DNA of 64,000 nucleotides from Nocardioides sp. URHA0032 (lineage in GTDB: Bacteria; Actinomycetota; Actinomycetes; Propionibacteriales; Nocardioidaceae): positions 186,001 through 250,000 of the forward strand of contig NZ_JIAV01000020.1 in NCBI RefSeq assembly GCF_000620645.1, written 5' to 3'. Made by a program: the position numbers and the translations under genes. Shown one piece after another: positions 27,465 through 34,923 of the stretch (position 1 is the stretch's first letter; every line of letters starts with the position of its first letter). The notes beneath the pieces are model-generated. The model worked only from the letters and a program-made list of their open reading frames with translations. It did not search any database and was not told where the DNA came from.

Positions 27465-28562
27465 GTGACACCGACTCCGGGCCGCCTCGGCATGGACCGC
27501 ACGGACGCCGTCCTCGCGGCCGTGTTCGTCGTGCTGGGCCTCGCGCAGGTGACGCTCTGGCCGATCGCCGACTCGGTCCTGGGCCAGGTCTACGTGCTGG
27601 GCACCACGCTGCCGCTGGCCTGGCGCCGCACTCGTCCGCTCGCGGCCGCGCTGGCGTCGACGGTCCTGTGGGCCGTGCCGACCGACGGCTTCCCGGTGCT
27701 CGGGTACGTCGTGGTGGTCCTGCAGTTCTTCGCGCTCGGGTCCTGGGGCCGGCCGCGTCGCGCGGTGGTCGCCCTGACGGCGTGGGCCTCGGTCGTGACC
27801 GCGGTGGTGACGCTGCTCGGGCCGGAGGCGCCGTTCGCGGCGATCGGGGCGGTGATCGCGGTGGTGGCGCCGGTCCTCGCCGGGCAGCTCGCCGCGCACC
27901 AGCGGGCCCAGAACGCCGAGCTGGCCCGGCTCGCCGGGCGGCTGCGCTTCGAGCAGGAGCGGGCCGAGGAGTCCGCGGTCGAGGTCGAGCGCGCCCGGAT
28001 CGCGCAGGAGCTCCACGACGTGCTCGGGCACGAGGTCACGCTGATCGCGGTGCAGGCCGAGGCGGCCGCCGCCGCCCTCCGGGTCGCGCCCGAGCGCGCG
28101 GTCGAGCCGGTCGAGGCGATCCGGGTGACCGCGCACCGCACGCTGGCGGAGATCAGGGGCGTGCTCGACGTCCTGTCGGCGGACGAGGACGTGCGGGCGG
28201 CGTACGACGACCTCGACGAGGTGTCCCGCCGGGCCGGCGCGGCCGGGATCGCCAACACCCTCACCCAGCGCGGTGCGCCGGTCGCGGGCCAGGAGCAGGT
28301 CCGGCTCGCGGTGAACCGGATCGTCCGGGAGTGCCTCACGAACGCCGGGCGGCACGCACCCGGTGCGCCCGTCGACCTCGAGGTCTCCTGGGACGAGCAC
28401 GAGGTGCGGGTGGGTGCGGCGAACCCGACGGGGCTCGCCGCCGTCCCCGCGCCGGGTCGTGGCCTGACCGGCATGCGGCACCGGGCCGAGCTGCTCGGCG
28501 GCTCGTTCGACGCGGCGGTGTGCGACGGCCGGTTCACCGTGCGCGTGGTGCTGCCGCGATGA
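27465..28562 (+). CDS. Sensor histidine kinase (HisKA_3/NarX-type)
   Basis: 365 residues. Four to five N-terminal membrane helices (about residues 15-140), a short coiled linker, the dimerisation and phospho-acceptor helix ARIAQELHDVLGHEVTLIAV (His at about 187) and a GHKL ATPase domain with NRIVRECLTNAGRHAPGAP (N box) and GRGLTGMRHRAELLGG (G box). The sensed signal is unknown; there is no large extracytoplasmic domain, so sensing probably occurs in the membrane. It is coupled by ATGA to its response regulator. Confidence 0.9.
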   Translation: MTPTPGRLGMDRTDAVLAAVFVVLGLAQVTLWPIADSVLGQVYVLGTTLPLAWRRTRPLAAALASTVLWAVPTDGFPVLGYVVVVLQFFALGSWGRPRRAVVALTAWASVVTAVVTLLGPEAPFAAIGAVIAVVAPVLAGQLAAHQRAQNAELARLAGRLRFEQERAEESAVEVERARIAQELHDVLGHEVTLIAVQAEAAAAALRVAPERAVEPVEAIRVTAHRTLAEIRGVLDVLSADEDVRAAYDDLDEVSRRAGAAGIANTLTQRGAPVAGQEQVRLAVNRIVRECLTNAGRHAPGAPVDLEVSWDEHEVRVGAANPTGLAAVPAPGRGLTGMRHRAELLGGSFDAAVCDGRFTVRVVLPR

Positions 28563-29197
28563 CGCGCGTGCTGCTGGTCGACGACCAGGACCTGGTCCGG
28601 CAGGGGCTGCGCCTCATCCTCGAGCTCGCCGGGATGGAGGTCGTGGCGGAGGCGCGCGACGGCGAGGAGGGCGTCGCCGCGGCCGTCGCGTGCATGCCGG
28701 ACGTCGTGCTCATGGACCTGCGGATGCCCGGCGTCGACGGCATCGAGGCGACCCGTCGGATCACCGCGACGCAGGCCGCCCGGGTGATCGCGCTGACGAC
28801 GTTCGACGTCGACGAGCACGTCGTCGAGGCCCTGCGCGCCGGTGCGGTCGGCTTCCTGCTCAAGGACGCGACCGCGGGCGCGCTCGTCGACGCCGTACGC
28901 CGGGCCGCGGCGGGCGAGCCGGTCGTCGCCCCGGCGGTGCTGGAGCGGCTGATGGCCAACTTCGCCACCCGCCCGCCGGTCACCGCGGTGGCGCCGCCCG
29001 GCTTCGCCGACCTCAGCGAGCGGGAGCGCGAGGTGCTGGCGATGATCGGTGCCGGCCGGTCCAACGCGGAGATCGCGGCCGCACTGGTGATCAGCATGGC
29101 GACGGTGAAGACCCACGTGCGCCACATCTTCGCCAAGCTGGACCTGCGCGACCGCGCCCAGGCCGTCGTGGTCGCCCGCGAGGCGGGGCTCAGCTGA
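28559..29197 (+). CDS. NarL/FixJ-type response regulator
   Basis: 212 residues. Receiver domain with DDQ near the N-terminus, phospho-acceptor Asp in VVLMDLRMPG (about residue 53), TT at the switch position and K in FLLKDAT; C-terminal LuxR-type helix-turn-helix LSEREREVLAMIGAGRSNAEIAAAL (about 153-177). Partner of the kinase just upstream. Its last 8 bp overlap the end of the convergent phosphoesterase gene. Confidence 0.92.
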   Translation: MTRVLLVDDQDLVRQGLRLILELAGMEVVAEARDGEEGVAAAVACMPDVVLMDLRMPGVDGIEATRRITATQAARVIALTTFDVDEHVVEALRAGAVGFLLKDATAGALVDAVRRAAAGEPVVAPAVLERLMANFATRPPVTAVAPPGFADLSEREREVLAMIGAGRSNAEIAAALVISMATVKTHVRHIFAKLDLRDRAQAVVVAREAGLS

Positions 29198-30668
29198 GGA
29201 AGATCGGGTTGGTCAGCGCGACCATCGGGTCGTTGAACAGCGGACCCTGCCGGACCTCCACGCGGACGAACGGCGTACCGCCCGCGACGTCGGCGACCAG
29301 GGTGATCGCGCCGCCGTCCGCCGTCGCGGTGGCCAGCGGCGTCTTCGTCCCCTGCGGGCCGACGAGCCGCGCGGTGCAGCCGTCGACGCCGGTGGCGTCG
29401 AGGTGGACGGCGACGTGCTGGCCGGCGCCGCTGGGCACCCGGTCGCCGCACTCACCGCTCACGTCGTCGAGCGTGGCGGTGAAGTGCAGGTCGACCCCCG
29501 ACGACCCGGCGATCCAGGAGTGCCCGCCCCGGTAGCCCGCGACGAGTGCCTCGGTCGACAGTGACTCGGCGCGGACCACGGTCTGGGCGAGTCCGATCGT
29601 CTGGCTCTGCTTGTGGGTGTCGGAGTTGCCGACCGCCGGGACGAACGTGCCGGTCGTGAGCAGCTGGTGCCAGCGGGTGAGCGCCTGCTCGTCGAAGCCG
29701 TCCCACGGCCCGTTCCACACCTCGACGGCGTCCATGCCGGCCCAGTCGGTGCCGAAGTCCCACCGGATCGAGGGCACCGGGATGTAGGGGTGGGCGACGA
29801 TCGCGAGACCGCCGAGGTCGTGCACCTGCTGGACGAACCCGGCCAGCGCGCCGTCCTCTGGGCGGTAGCGCCAGTCGATCCAGGTCCCGGCCGGGAGCCC
29901 GGTCGCCAGCCAGTGCCCGGCGCGGGTGGTGACCTCCTCGCCGCAGACCACCAGGAAGTCGTCCGGCACGTAGCGACCCCACGTCCCGGTCGCGGAGCTG
30001 GTGTTGTGCTCCGAGGTGCCGATGAAGTCGAGGCCCGCGGCCTTGGCGTACCCGATCACGTCGCGCTGGGTCTGGGCGCCGTCGGAGTGGACGGTGTGCA
30101 CGTGCAGGTCGCCGCGGTACCAGCCGGTGCGGGTGCCCTCGACGCCGGTCGGCGCCGGGGACGGGTCGAAGCGCTCGCCCTTCCTGCCGAAGTGCAGCGT
30201 GACGGTGACCTCGTAGTCGACGTCGGTCACGATCTGGTACGGCCCGAGGGCGATCCGCCAGCGGCCCGAGCGGATCGGACCGGGCAGGTAGCCCGGCGTC
30301 GCCCAGGTCCGGCTGATCCGGAACTCCGTGCGCGCCCCGCCCGACCACCCGCGGAAGCCGTCGGCGTTCCCCAGGCCGGTGCCGGACTCGTCGAAGATGC
30401 CGATGTCGACGACGTTCTTGCTGTAGCCGAGGTGGGTGTCGATCGGCGGCGGGTACGAGTAGGACACCTGGATCTGCCGCACCCCGCTCGGCACCTGGAA
30501 CGGCAGGTAGACCCAGTCCTCGGTGGTGCCGGCGGTGAAGGTCCCGCGGAACTTCCTCGTGACCTTCGACCCGGCCTCGGCCGGCTCGAAGGTGAGGACG
30601 GCGGCGGTGGTCGCGAGGCCGGCGCCGGCGAGGAGCAGGGCGCGGCGGTCGAGGTGCAGGTTGCTCAT
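29190..30668 (-). CDS. Tat-exported CehA/McbA-type PHP metallohydrolase
   Basis: 492 residues. A twin-arginine signal (LDRRALLLAGAGLATTAAVL, Arg8-Arg9) predicts export folded. Residues about 30-175 form a jelly-roll-like domain of extracellular surface type. The PHP domain follows: RGDLHVHTVHSDG (metal His pair, about 187-199), FIGTSEHNTSS, VCGEEVTT, GLAIVAHPYIP and VGNSDTHKQ. This matches CehA/McbA-family hydrolases, which include carbaryl esterases and phosphodiesterases; the substrate is open. It starts 18 bp after the xxS-repeat gene on the same strand, so the two probably form one transcript. Confidence 0.85.
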   Translation of the reverse strand: MSNLHLDRRALLLAGAGLATTAAVLTFEPAEAGSKVTRKFRGTFTAGTTEDWVYLPFQVPSGVRQIQVSYSYPPPIDTHLGYSKNVVDIGIFDESGTGLGNADGFRGWSGGARTEFRISRTWATPGYLPGPIRSGRWRIALGPYQIVTDVDYEVTVTLHFGRKGERFDPSPAPTGVEGTRTGWYRGDLHVHTVHSDGAQTQRDVIGYAKAAGLDFIGTSEHNTSSATGTWGRYVPDDFLVVCGEEVTTRAGHWLATGLPAGTWIDWRYRPEDGALAGFVQQVHDLGGLAIVAHPYIPVPSIRWDFGTDWAGMDAVEVWNGPWDGFDEQALTRWHQLLTTGTFVPAVGNSDTHKQSQTIGLAQTVVRAESLSTEALVAGYRGGHSWIAGSSGVDLHFTATLDDVSGECGDRVPSGAGQHVAVHLDATGVDGCTARLVGPQGTKTPLATATADGGAITLVADVAGGTPFVRVEVRQGPLFNDPMVALTNPIFLS

Positions 30669-30686
30669 GTCGGGTCCAAGGATGGA

Positions 30687-30998
30687 CTAGCGACGGGCGC
30701 GTTGTACGCCGAACGCGGTCACCAGCGCGAGCGCGACCGCACCGGACACGCGCCGGCCCATCCGGGCGCGGTTGCTCTGGCTGCTCATCGTCGAGCGGTT
30801 GCTCTGGTGGGACATCAGCGACAGGTTGCTCTGGTACGACAGCGCCGAGCCCGTCGACATCCAGGAGCCGATCGAGAACGCCGACAGCGCGGAGCCGATG
30901 CTGGCCAGCGAGGCGACGGAGCCGATGCTGCCGACGGAGAGGATCGAGCCGGTCGAGCAGATCGAGAGGATCGAGTTCTGCGAGCGCCAGGAGAGCAC
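30687..30998 (-). CDS. xxS-triplet repeat protein with C-terminal membrane anchor
   Basis: 103 residues of a kind I do not recognise. From the first residue, every third residue is Ser for 25 consecutive triplets (for example IGS-ALS-AFS-IGS, then YQS-NLS-LMS and HQS-NRS-TMS, the latter showing a 9-residue sub-repeat). The other positions are mostly Ile, Leu, Val, Gly, Ala, later Gln, Asn, Arg. After residue 75 come an Arg-rich patch (RARMGRR), a membrane helix (VSGAVALALVTAFGV) and QRARR. The start GTG (30998) begins exactly in the triplet register and lies 6 nt after a TACGCT box. The regularity suggests a small solenoid or fibre stacked by Ser rows and held at the membrane. It is followed at 18 bp by the Tat PHP gene. 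Confidence 0.75.
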   Translation of the reverse strand: MLSWRSQNSILSICSTGSILSVGSIGSVASLASIGSALSAFSIGSWMSTGSALSYQSNLSLMSHQSNRSTMSSQSNRARMGRRVSGAVALALVTAFGVQRARR

Positions 30999-31004
30999 GG
31001 CGTC

Positions 31005-31010
31005 AGCGTA
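31005..31010 (-). promoter_or_regulatory. -10 box TACGCT of the xxS-repeat gene
   Basis: TACGCT on the minus strand, 6 nt before the GTG at 30998. It fixes the start of the repeat protein. Confidence 0.6.
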
Positions 31011-31089
31011 GTCGGGACCGGCCGTCACCCGCTCCAGGCAGCTGCTCGGTTGGGCCCGGCCGGACGTCCCGCCGTACCCTGTGCGGGTC

Positions 31090-32568
31090 ATGACACGCAC
31101 CTACGAGGTCCGCACCTACGGGTGCCAGATGAACGTCCACGACTCCGAGCGGCTCTCCGGGCTGCTGGAGGACGCGGGCTACCTCCCGTTCGACCGGGAG
31201 AGCGTCCCCGAGGGCGAGCAGGCCGACGTGGTCGTGTTCAACACCTGCGCGGTGCGCGAGAACGCCGACAACAAGCTCTACGGCAACCTCTCCCACCTGG
31301 CACCGGTGAAGGCCGCGAAGCCGGGCATGCAGATCGCCGTCGGCGGCTGCCTGGCGCAGAAGGACCGCTCCACGATCACCGCGAGGGCGCCGTACGTCGA
31401 CGTCGTCTTCGGCACCCACAACATCGGGTCCCTGCCGGTCCTCCTCGAGCGCGCTCGCGTGCAGGAGGAGGCGCAGGTCGAGATCCTCGAGTCGCTCGAG
31501 GTCTTCCCGTCGACCCTGCCGACCAAGCGCGACTCGGCGTACGCCGCCTGGGTGTCGATCTCGGTCGGGTGCAACAACACCTGCACCTTCTGCATCGTCC
31601 CGAGCCTGCGCGGCAAGGAGAAGGACCGCCGGCCTGGTGAGATCCTCGCCGAGATCGAGGCGCTGGTCGCCGAGGGCGTCTCGGAGGTCACGCTGCTCGG
31701 GCAGAACGTCAACGCGTACGGCGTGGAGTTCGGCGACCGCCGGGCGTTCTCGAAGCTGCTCCGCTCGTGCGGCTCGATCGAGGGGCTCGAGCGGGTGCGG
31801 TTCACGTCCCCGCACCCGGCGGAGTTCACCGACGACGTCATCGAGGCGATGGCCGAGACGCCGAACGTGATGCCCCAGCTGCACATGCCGCTCCAGTCCG
31901 GCTCGGACCGGGTGCTGCGCGAGATGCGGCGCTCCTACCGGCAGCGGAAGTTCCTCGGCATCATCGAGCGGGTCCGCGCCGCGATGCCGGACGCGGCGAT
32001 CACCACCGACATCATCGTGGGCTTCCCCGGCGAGACCGAGGAGGACTTCCAGGAGACGCTGCACGTCGTGCGCGAGGCGCGGTTCTCGGGCGCGTTCACG
32101 TTCCAGTACTCCAAGCGGCCCGGCACCCCGGCCGCCGTGCTCGACGACCAGGTCCCGCCGGCGGTCGTCAGGGACCGCTACGAGCGGCTGGTCGCCGTCG
32201 TGAACCAGATCGCCTGGGAGGAGAACAAGGCGCTCGTCGGCCGGCGCGTCGAGCTGATGGTCGCCGAGGGCGAGGGACGCAAGGACGCCGCCACGCACCG
32301 CCTCTCCGGCCGCGGCCCCGACAACCGGCTCGTGCATTTCGCCCCGCCGGCCGGCGTCCAGGTGCGCCCGGGCGACCTGGTCACCGTCGAGGTCACCCGG
32401 GCCGCCCCGCACCACCTGGTCGCGGACACCTTCGTCTCCGCGCGCCGGACCCGCTCGGGCGACGCCTGGGAGGCACGCACCGCCGCGCCCGCGTCGTCCG
32501 GTGTCGCGCTCGGCATGCCGGGCCTCGGCGTACCCGCACCGCTGCCGGACGCCCCCGCCTGCCGCTGA
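31090..32568 (+). CDS. miaB: tRNA-2-methylthio-N6-dimethylallyladenosine synthase
   Basis: 492 residues from the ATG at 31090. N-terminal MTTase domain with the three cluster cysteines in [25 protein letters not shown] and VGGCLAQKD; radical SAM motif CNNTCTFC with Cys161, Cys165 and Cys168; C-terminal TRAM domain ([23 protein letters not shown] onward). It adds the methylthio group to i6A37 of tRNAs reading U-starting codons. TACCCT at 31075-31080 is a likely -10, giving a nearly leaderless message; GTG at 31081 is a less likely start. miaA, which makes its substrate, is at 33975. Confidence 0.93.
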   Translation: MTRTYEVRTYGCQMNVHDSERLSGLLEDAGYLPFDRESVPEGEQADVVVFNTCAVRENADNKLYGNLSHLAPVKAAKPGMQIAVGGCLAQKDRSTITARAPYVDVVFGTHNIGSLPVLLERARVQEEAQVEILESLEVFPSTLPTKRDSAYAAWVSISVGCNNTCTFCIVPSLRGKEKDRRPGEILAEIEALVAEGVSEVTLLGQNVNAYGVEFGDRRAFSKLLRSCGSIEGLERVRFTSPHPAEFTDDVIEAMAETPNVMPQLHMPLQSGSDRVLREMRRSYRQRKFLGIIERVRAAMPDAAITTDIIVGFPGETEEDFQETLHVVREARFSGAFTFQYSKRPGTPAAVLDDQVPPAVVRDRYERLVAVVNQIAWEENKALVGRRVELMVAEGEGRKDAATHRLSGRGPDNRLVHFAPPAGVQVRPGDLVTVEVTRAAPHHLVADTFVSARRTRSGDAWEARTAAPASSGVALGMPGLGVPAPLPDAPACR

Positions 32569-32576
32569 GGGTCCGT

Positions 32577-32604
32577 CGGGATCCCCGGTTAGCCGGGGAT
32601 CCCG
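32577..32604. terminator. Strong hairpin after miaB
   Basis: A perfect 12-bp stem: CGGGATCCCCGG (32577-32588), loop TTAG, then CCGGGGATCCCG (32593-32604). No U-run follows. It separates miaB from the convergent acidic-protein operon, so it may serve both directions. The remaining 32605-32664 shows nothing further. Confidence 0.75.
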
Positions 32605-32664
32605 GCGCATGTGGGGCATTGCAACGCCCGAGAAGTGCAGGGAGTGCCCGTGAAGCGCGACCGG

Positions 32665-32949
32665 TCAGACCTCGTCGTCGTCCCGCGGGTCCTTCGAGGA
32701 GTAGCCCGCCTTGGGCGGGAGGCCCTCGGGATTGTCCTCGGGGTTGCCGGGCGACTGCTCCGGCGGGGCGTCGTCGGACGGGACCTCGGCACGCGCGACG
32801 TCGCGCAGCCCGTCGGTGGCCTGCTGCCCGGGGCCGGTGTGGCCGACCCGCTCGCTGCTGACGCCGAGGTCGCCGGCGGCCCGGGAGGGTCCGCTGGAGT
32901 TCGGGGTCGAGGACTGCAGCTCCTCGTCGGAGTCGTCGCGGCCGGTCAT
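32665..32949 (-). CDS. Small acidic disordered protein (94 residues)
   Basis: Last gene of a five-gene minus-strand chain. 94 residues, dominated by Asp, Glu, Ser, Pro and Gly, with no hydrophobic core; the C-terminal part (NPEDNPEGLPPKAGYSSKDP) is short and basic-acidic mixed. Likely intrinsically disordered. Start ATG overlaps the stop of the 83-residue gene by 4 bp. No function is recognised. Confidence 0.65.
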   Translation of the reverse strand: MTGRDDSDEELQSSTPNSSGPSRAAGDLGVSSERVGHTGPGQQATDGLRDVARAEVPSDDAPPEQSPGNPEDNPEGLPPKAGYSSKDPRDDDEV

Positions 32950-33197
32950 GCCGGCGACTCCTTCTCCGGCTGGTCGTCCTCGCCGTCGTCGCTGCGGGTG
33001 GCCTCGGTGGAGGTGTCCTCGCCCTCCTTGACCGACTCCTTCAGCGGGTCGGGGGCCTCCTCGATGGCGGGGTTCTCCTCGGGGGAGAGGTCGGGCACCG
33101 TGGGCCGGCCCTCGTCCGGAGGGATGGCGTCGACCCCGCCCGGGTTGGGCTCGCCGGGCTCGATCTCGGGGTCGGGCAGGGGTCCGAGGTCAGACAT
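32946..33197 (-). CDS. Small acidic disordered protein (83 residues)
   Basis: 83 residues, highly acidic and Pro-rich (PLPDPEIEPGEPNPGG, DLSPEENPAIEEAPDP), without hydrophobic stretches. Its ATG shares one base with the stop of the NUDIX gene (TGATG) and its stop overlaps the next ATG (ATGA), so it is translated in the coupled chain. Unknown function. Confidence 0.65.
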   Translation of the reverse strand: MSDLGPLPDPEIEPGEPNPGGVDAIPPDEGRPTVPDLSPEENPAIEEAPDPLKESVKEGEDTSTEATRSDDGEDDQPEKESPA

Positions 33198-33667
33198 CAG
33201 TGCTCCTTGAAGCCGAACGTCGAGTACGCCGCCGACGTACCCGTTCGCAGCCCCTCCAACACGGCCAGCTCGTGGGGGACGACCGGCTCCGGCAGCGCGT
33301 CGAGCCGGGCCCACCGCAGCCCGCCCGACTTCTCGGGCTCGACGACCCGCGGCTCTCCCGACCACGACCGGGCCGTGAAGAAGAAGTCGATCCGCTCGTC
33401 GATCGGCTCGCCGCCCTGGGTGCGCTGCATCGCGGTCACGAAGCACAGCGCGAGGTCGCCCACGCCGATCTCCTCGAACGCCTCGCGGTGGGCGGCGTCG
33501 TACGCCGTCTCCCCCTGCTCGACGTGGCCGGCCGCGGCCGCGGCCCAGTGGTCGTCCATGTACCCGGTGTTCCGGCGGAGCTGGAGCAGCACCTCGGTGT
33601 CCGGGCCGGAGCCGCGCAGCAGGAAGACGTACGACGCAGGGACGACCACGAAACGGCCGTGCGTCAC
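33197..33667 (-). CDS. NUDIX hydrolase
   Basis: 156 residues. The NUDIX box GHVEQGETAYDAAHREAFEEIG (about residues 47-68) is complete, with catalytic Glu residues in REAFEEIG. N-terminal VVVPASYVFLLR and later ERIDFFFTARSWSGEP resemble the nucleotide-diphosphate-hydrolysing MutT/ADP-ribose group rather than Nudix-type decapping proteins. It would clean up modified or signalling nucleoside diphosphates. Start GTG overlaps the stop of the 53-residue gene. It is the only enzyme in a chain of tiny acidic proteins. Confidence 0.88.
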   Translation of the reverse strand: MTHGRFVVVPASYVFLLRGSGPDTEVLLQLRRNTGYMDDHWAAAAAGHVEQGETAYDAAHREAFEEIGVGDLALCFVTAMQRTQGGEPIDERIDFFFTARSWSGEPRVVEPEKSGGLRWARLDALPEPVVPHELAVLEGLRTGTSAAYSTFGFKEH

Positions 33668-33825
33668 TCGGGCACCTCGGTCTCCTCGGGATCCTCGGGG
33701 TCCTCCAGGTCGTGGGGCGTCAGCTCCGCCTCACCCTCGGTGCCGTAGACCGTCCCGGTGTCCTCCGAGACCGGCGACTCCTCCTCCTCGGGCAGCGGAT
33801 CCTCGTGGAAGTCGAACTCGCTCAT
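33664..33825 (-). CDS. Micro-protein, acidic, 53 residues
   Basis: Reads MSEFDFHEDPLPEEEESPVS at the start and is Asp/Glu/Pro/Thr-rich throughout; no hydrophobic core or Cys. Its ATG shares one base with the preceding stop (TGATG) and its own TGA overlaps the NUDIX GTG, so expression is coupled. The high acidic content in a perfect overlap chain argues that it is a real gene despite its size. Function unknown. Confidence 0.6.
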   Translation of the reverse strand: MSEFDFHEDPLPEEEESPVSEDTGTVYGTEGEAELTPHDLEDPEDPEETEVPE

Positions 33826-33956
33826 CACTCACCTCCCGCGTCGTCCGACGGCTCGTCGAGCGACGTCTCGGCATTCTCCTCCTGGCCCTCCCGCGGCGGA
33901 CCCTGCGGATCGCGCTCGTCGTGGTGGGGCTCCGGGGGCGTCGGGCTCTCGCTCAT
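33825..33956 (-). CDS. Micro-protein, acidic, 43 residues, first gene of the chain
   Basis: 43 residues starting MSESPTPPEPHHDERDPQGP, acidic, Pro-rich and without hydrophobic segments. ATG 33956 lies 7 nt after a TAGTGT box (33964-33969), a leaderless start typical of this genome, so it begins the operon 43 aa - 53 aa - NUDIX - 83 aa - 94 aa. The gap to the divergent miaA ATG is only 18 bp. Function unknown. Confidence 0.6.
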   Translation of the reverse strand: MSESPTPPEPHHDERDPQGPPREGQEENAETSLDEPSDDAGGE

Positions 33957-33963
33957 GCTTGTC

Positions 33964-33969
33964 ACACTA
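33964..33969 (-). promoter_or_regulatory. -10 box TAGTGT of the micro-protein/NUDIX operon
   Basis: TAGTGT on the minus strand, 7 nt before the ATG at 33956 and inside the 18-bp gap to divergent miaA. Confidence 0.55.
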
Positions 33970-33974
33970 GCCAC

Positions 33975-34919
33975 ATGCCGCCGACGCCCAGCACCCCGAT
34001 CGTGGCCGTGGTCGGGGCCACCGCGTCCGGCAAGACCGGTCTGTCCCTCGACCTCGCCGAGCGGCTCGGTGGCGAGGTCGTGAACACCGACGCCATGCAG
34101 GTCTACCGTGGCATGGACATCGGCACGGCGAAGCTCCCGGTCGCCGAGCGGCGCGGGATCGCGCACCACCTGCTGGACACCCTCACCGTCCGCGACCCGG
34201 CGACGGTCGCGGAGTTCCAGGGCTGGGCCCGCGCCGAGATCGACGAGATCCGCGGTCGCGGGCGCACGCCGGTGCTGGTCGGCGGCTCGGCGCTCTACAC
34301 GCGGGCGATCCTGGACCGGTTCGAGTTCCCGGGCACCGACCATGCGGTCCGGCGGCGCCTCGAGGACGAGCTCGCCGACGTCGGCGCGGTCGCGCTCCAC
34401 GAGCGGCTGCGCGCGGTCGACCCCGAGGCCGCGGACCGGATCCTGGCCGAGAACGGCCGCCGCGTCGTGCGCGCCCTCGAGGTCGTCGAGATCACCGGGC
34501 GGCCGTTCACCGCGTCGCTGCCGACCCTGGAGTACGCCGACCCGTGCACCGTCCAGATCGGGGTCGACATCGACCGGCCCACGCTCGACGCGCGGATCGA
34601 GGCGAGGGTCGAGACCATGTTCGAGTCCGGGCTCGTCGTCGAGGTCGAGCGCCTGCTGGCCGACGGTCTCGCGGAGGGCCGGACCGCCGGCCGCGCGATC
34701 GGCTACCGCGAGGTCGCGGCGTACCTCGCCGGCGAAATCTCGCTCGACGAGGCCCGGGATCGCACGGTCACGGCCACCCGGCGCTTCTCGCGTCGTCAGG
34801 ACTCGTGGTTCCGCAAGGACCCCCGCGTGGTGTGGATCCGGTACGACGACCCGGACCTGGTCGAGAAGAGCCTGAGCAAGATCGGTCGGGCGCCGGAGGG
34901 CCGGCCGACGCCAGACTGA
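33975..34919 (+). CDS. miaA: tRNA dimethylallyltransferase
   Basis: 314 residues. P-loop GATASGKTGLS (about residues 14-24), VVNTDAMQVYRGMDIGTAK (about 36-54), VGGSALYTRAILD (about 101-113) and the C-terminal GYREVAAYLAGE with TRRFSRRQDSWFR are those of MiaA. It prenylates A37 in tRNAs; MiaB (31090) then methylthiolates the product. The start is the ATG closest to the family's usual N-terminus. The following gene begins 4 bp after its stop. Confidence 0.93.
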   Translation: MPPTPSTPIVAVVGATASGKTGLSLDLAERLGGEVVNTDAMQVYRGMDIGTAKLPVAERRGIAHHLLDTLTVRDPATVAEFQGWARAEIDEIRGRGRTPVLVGGSALYTRAILDRFEFPGTDHAVRRRLEDELADVGAVALHERLRAVDPEAADRILAENGRRVVRALEVVEITGRPFTASLPTLEYADPCTVQIGVDIDRPTLDARIEARVETMFESGLVVEVERLLADGLAEGRTAGRAIGYREVAAYLAGEISLDEARDRTVTATRRFSRRQDSWFRKDPRVVWIRYDDPDLVEKSLSKIGRAPEGRPTPD

Positions 34920-34923
34920 GCCC

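Noticed and set aside
30772..31011. A plus-strand frame of 79 codons opposite the xxS-repeat gene
   Set aside because: Its acidic triplet pattern is just the complement of the Ser triplets on the other strand, it has no promoter box or ribosome site, and it overlaps the gene fully.
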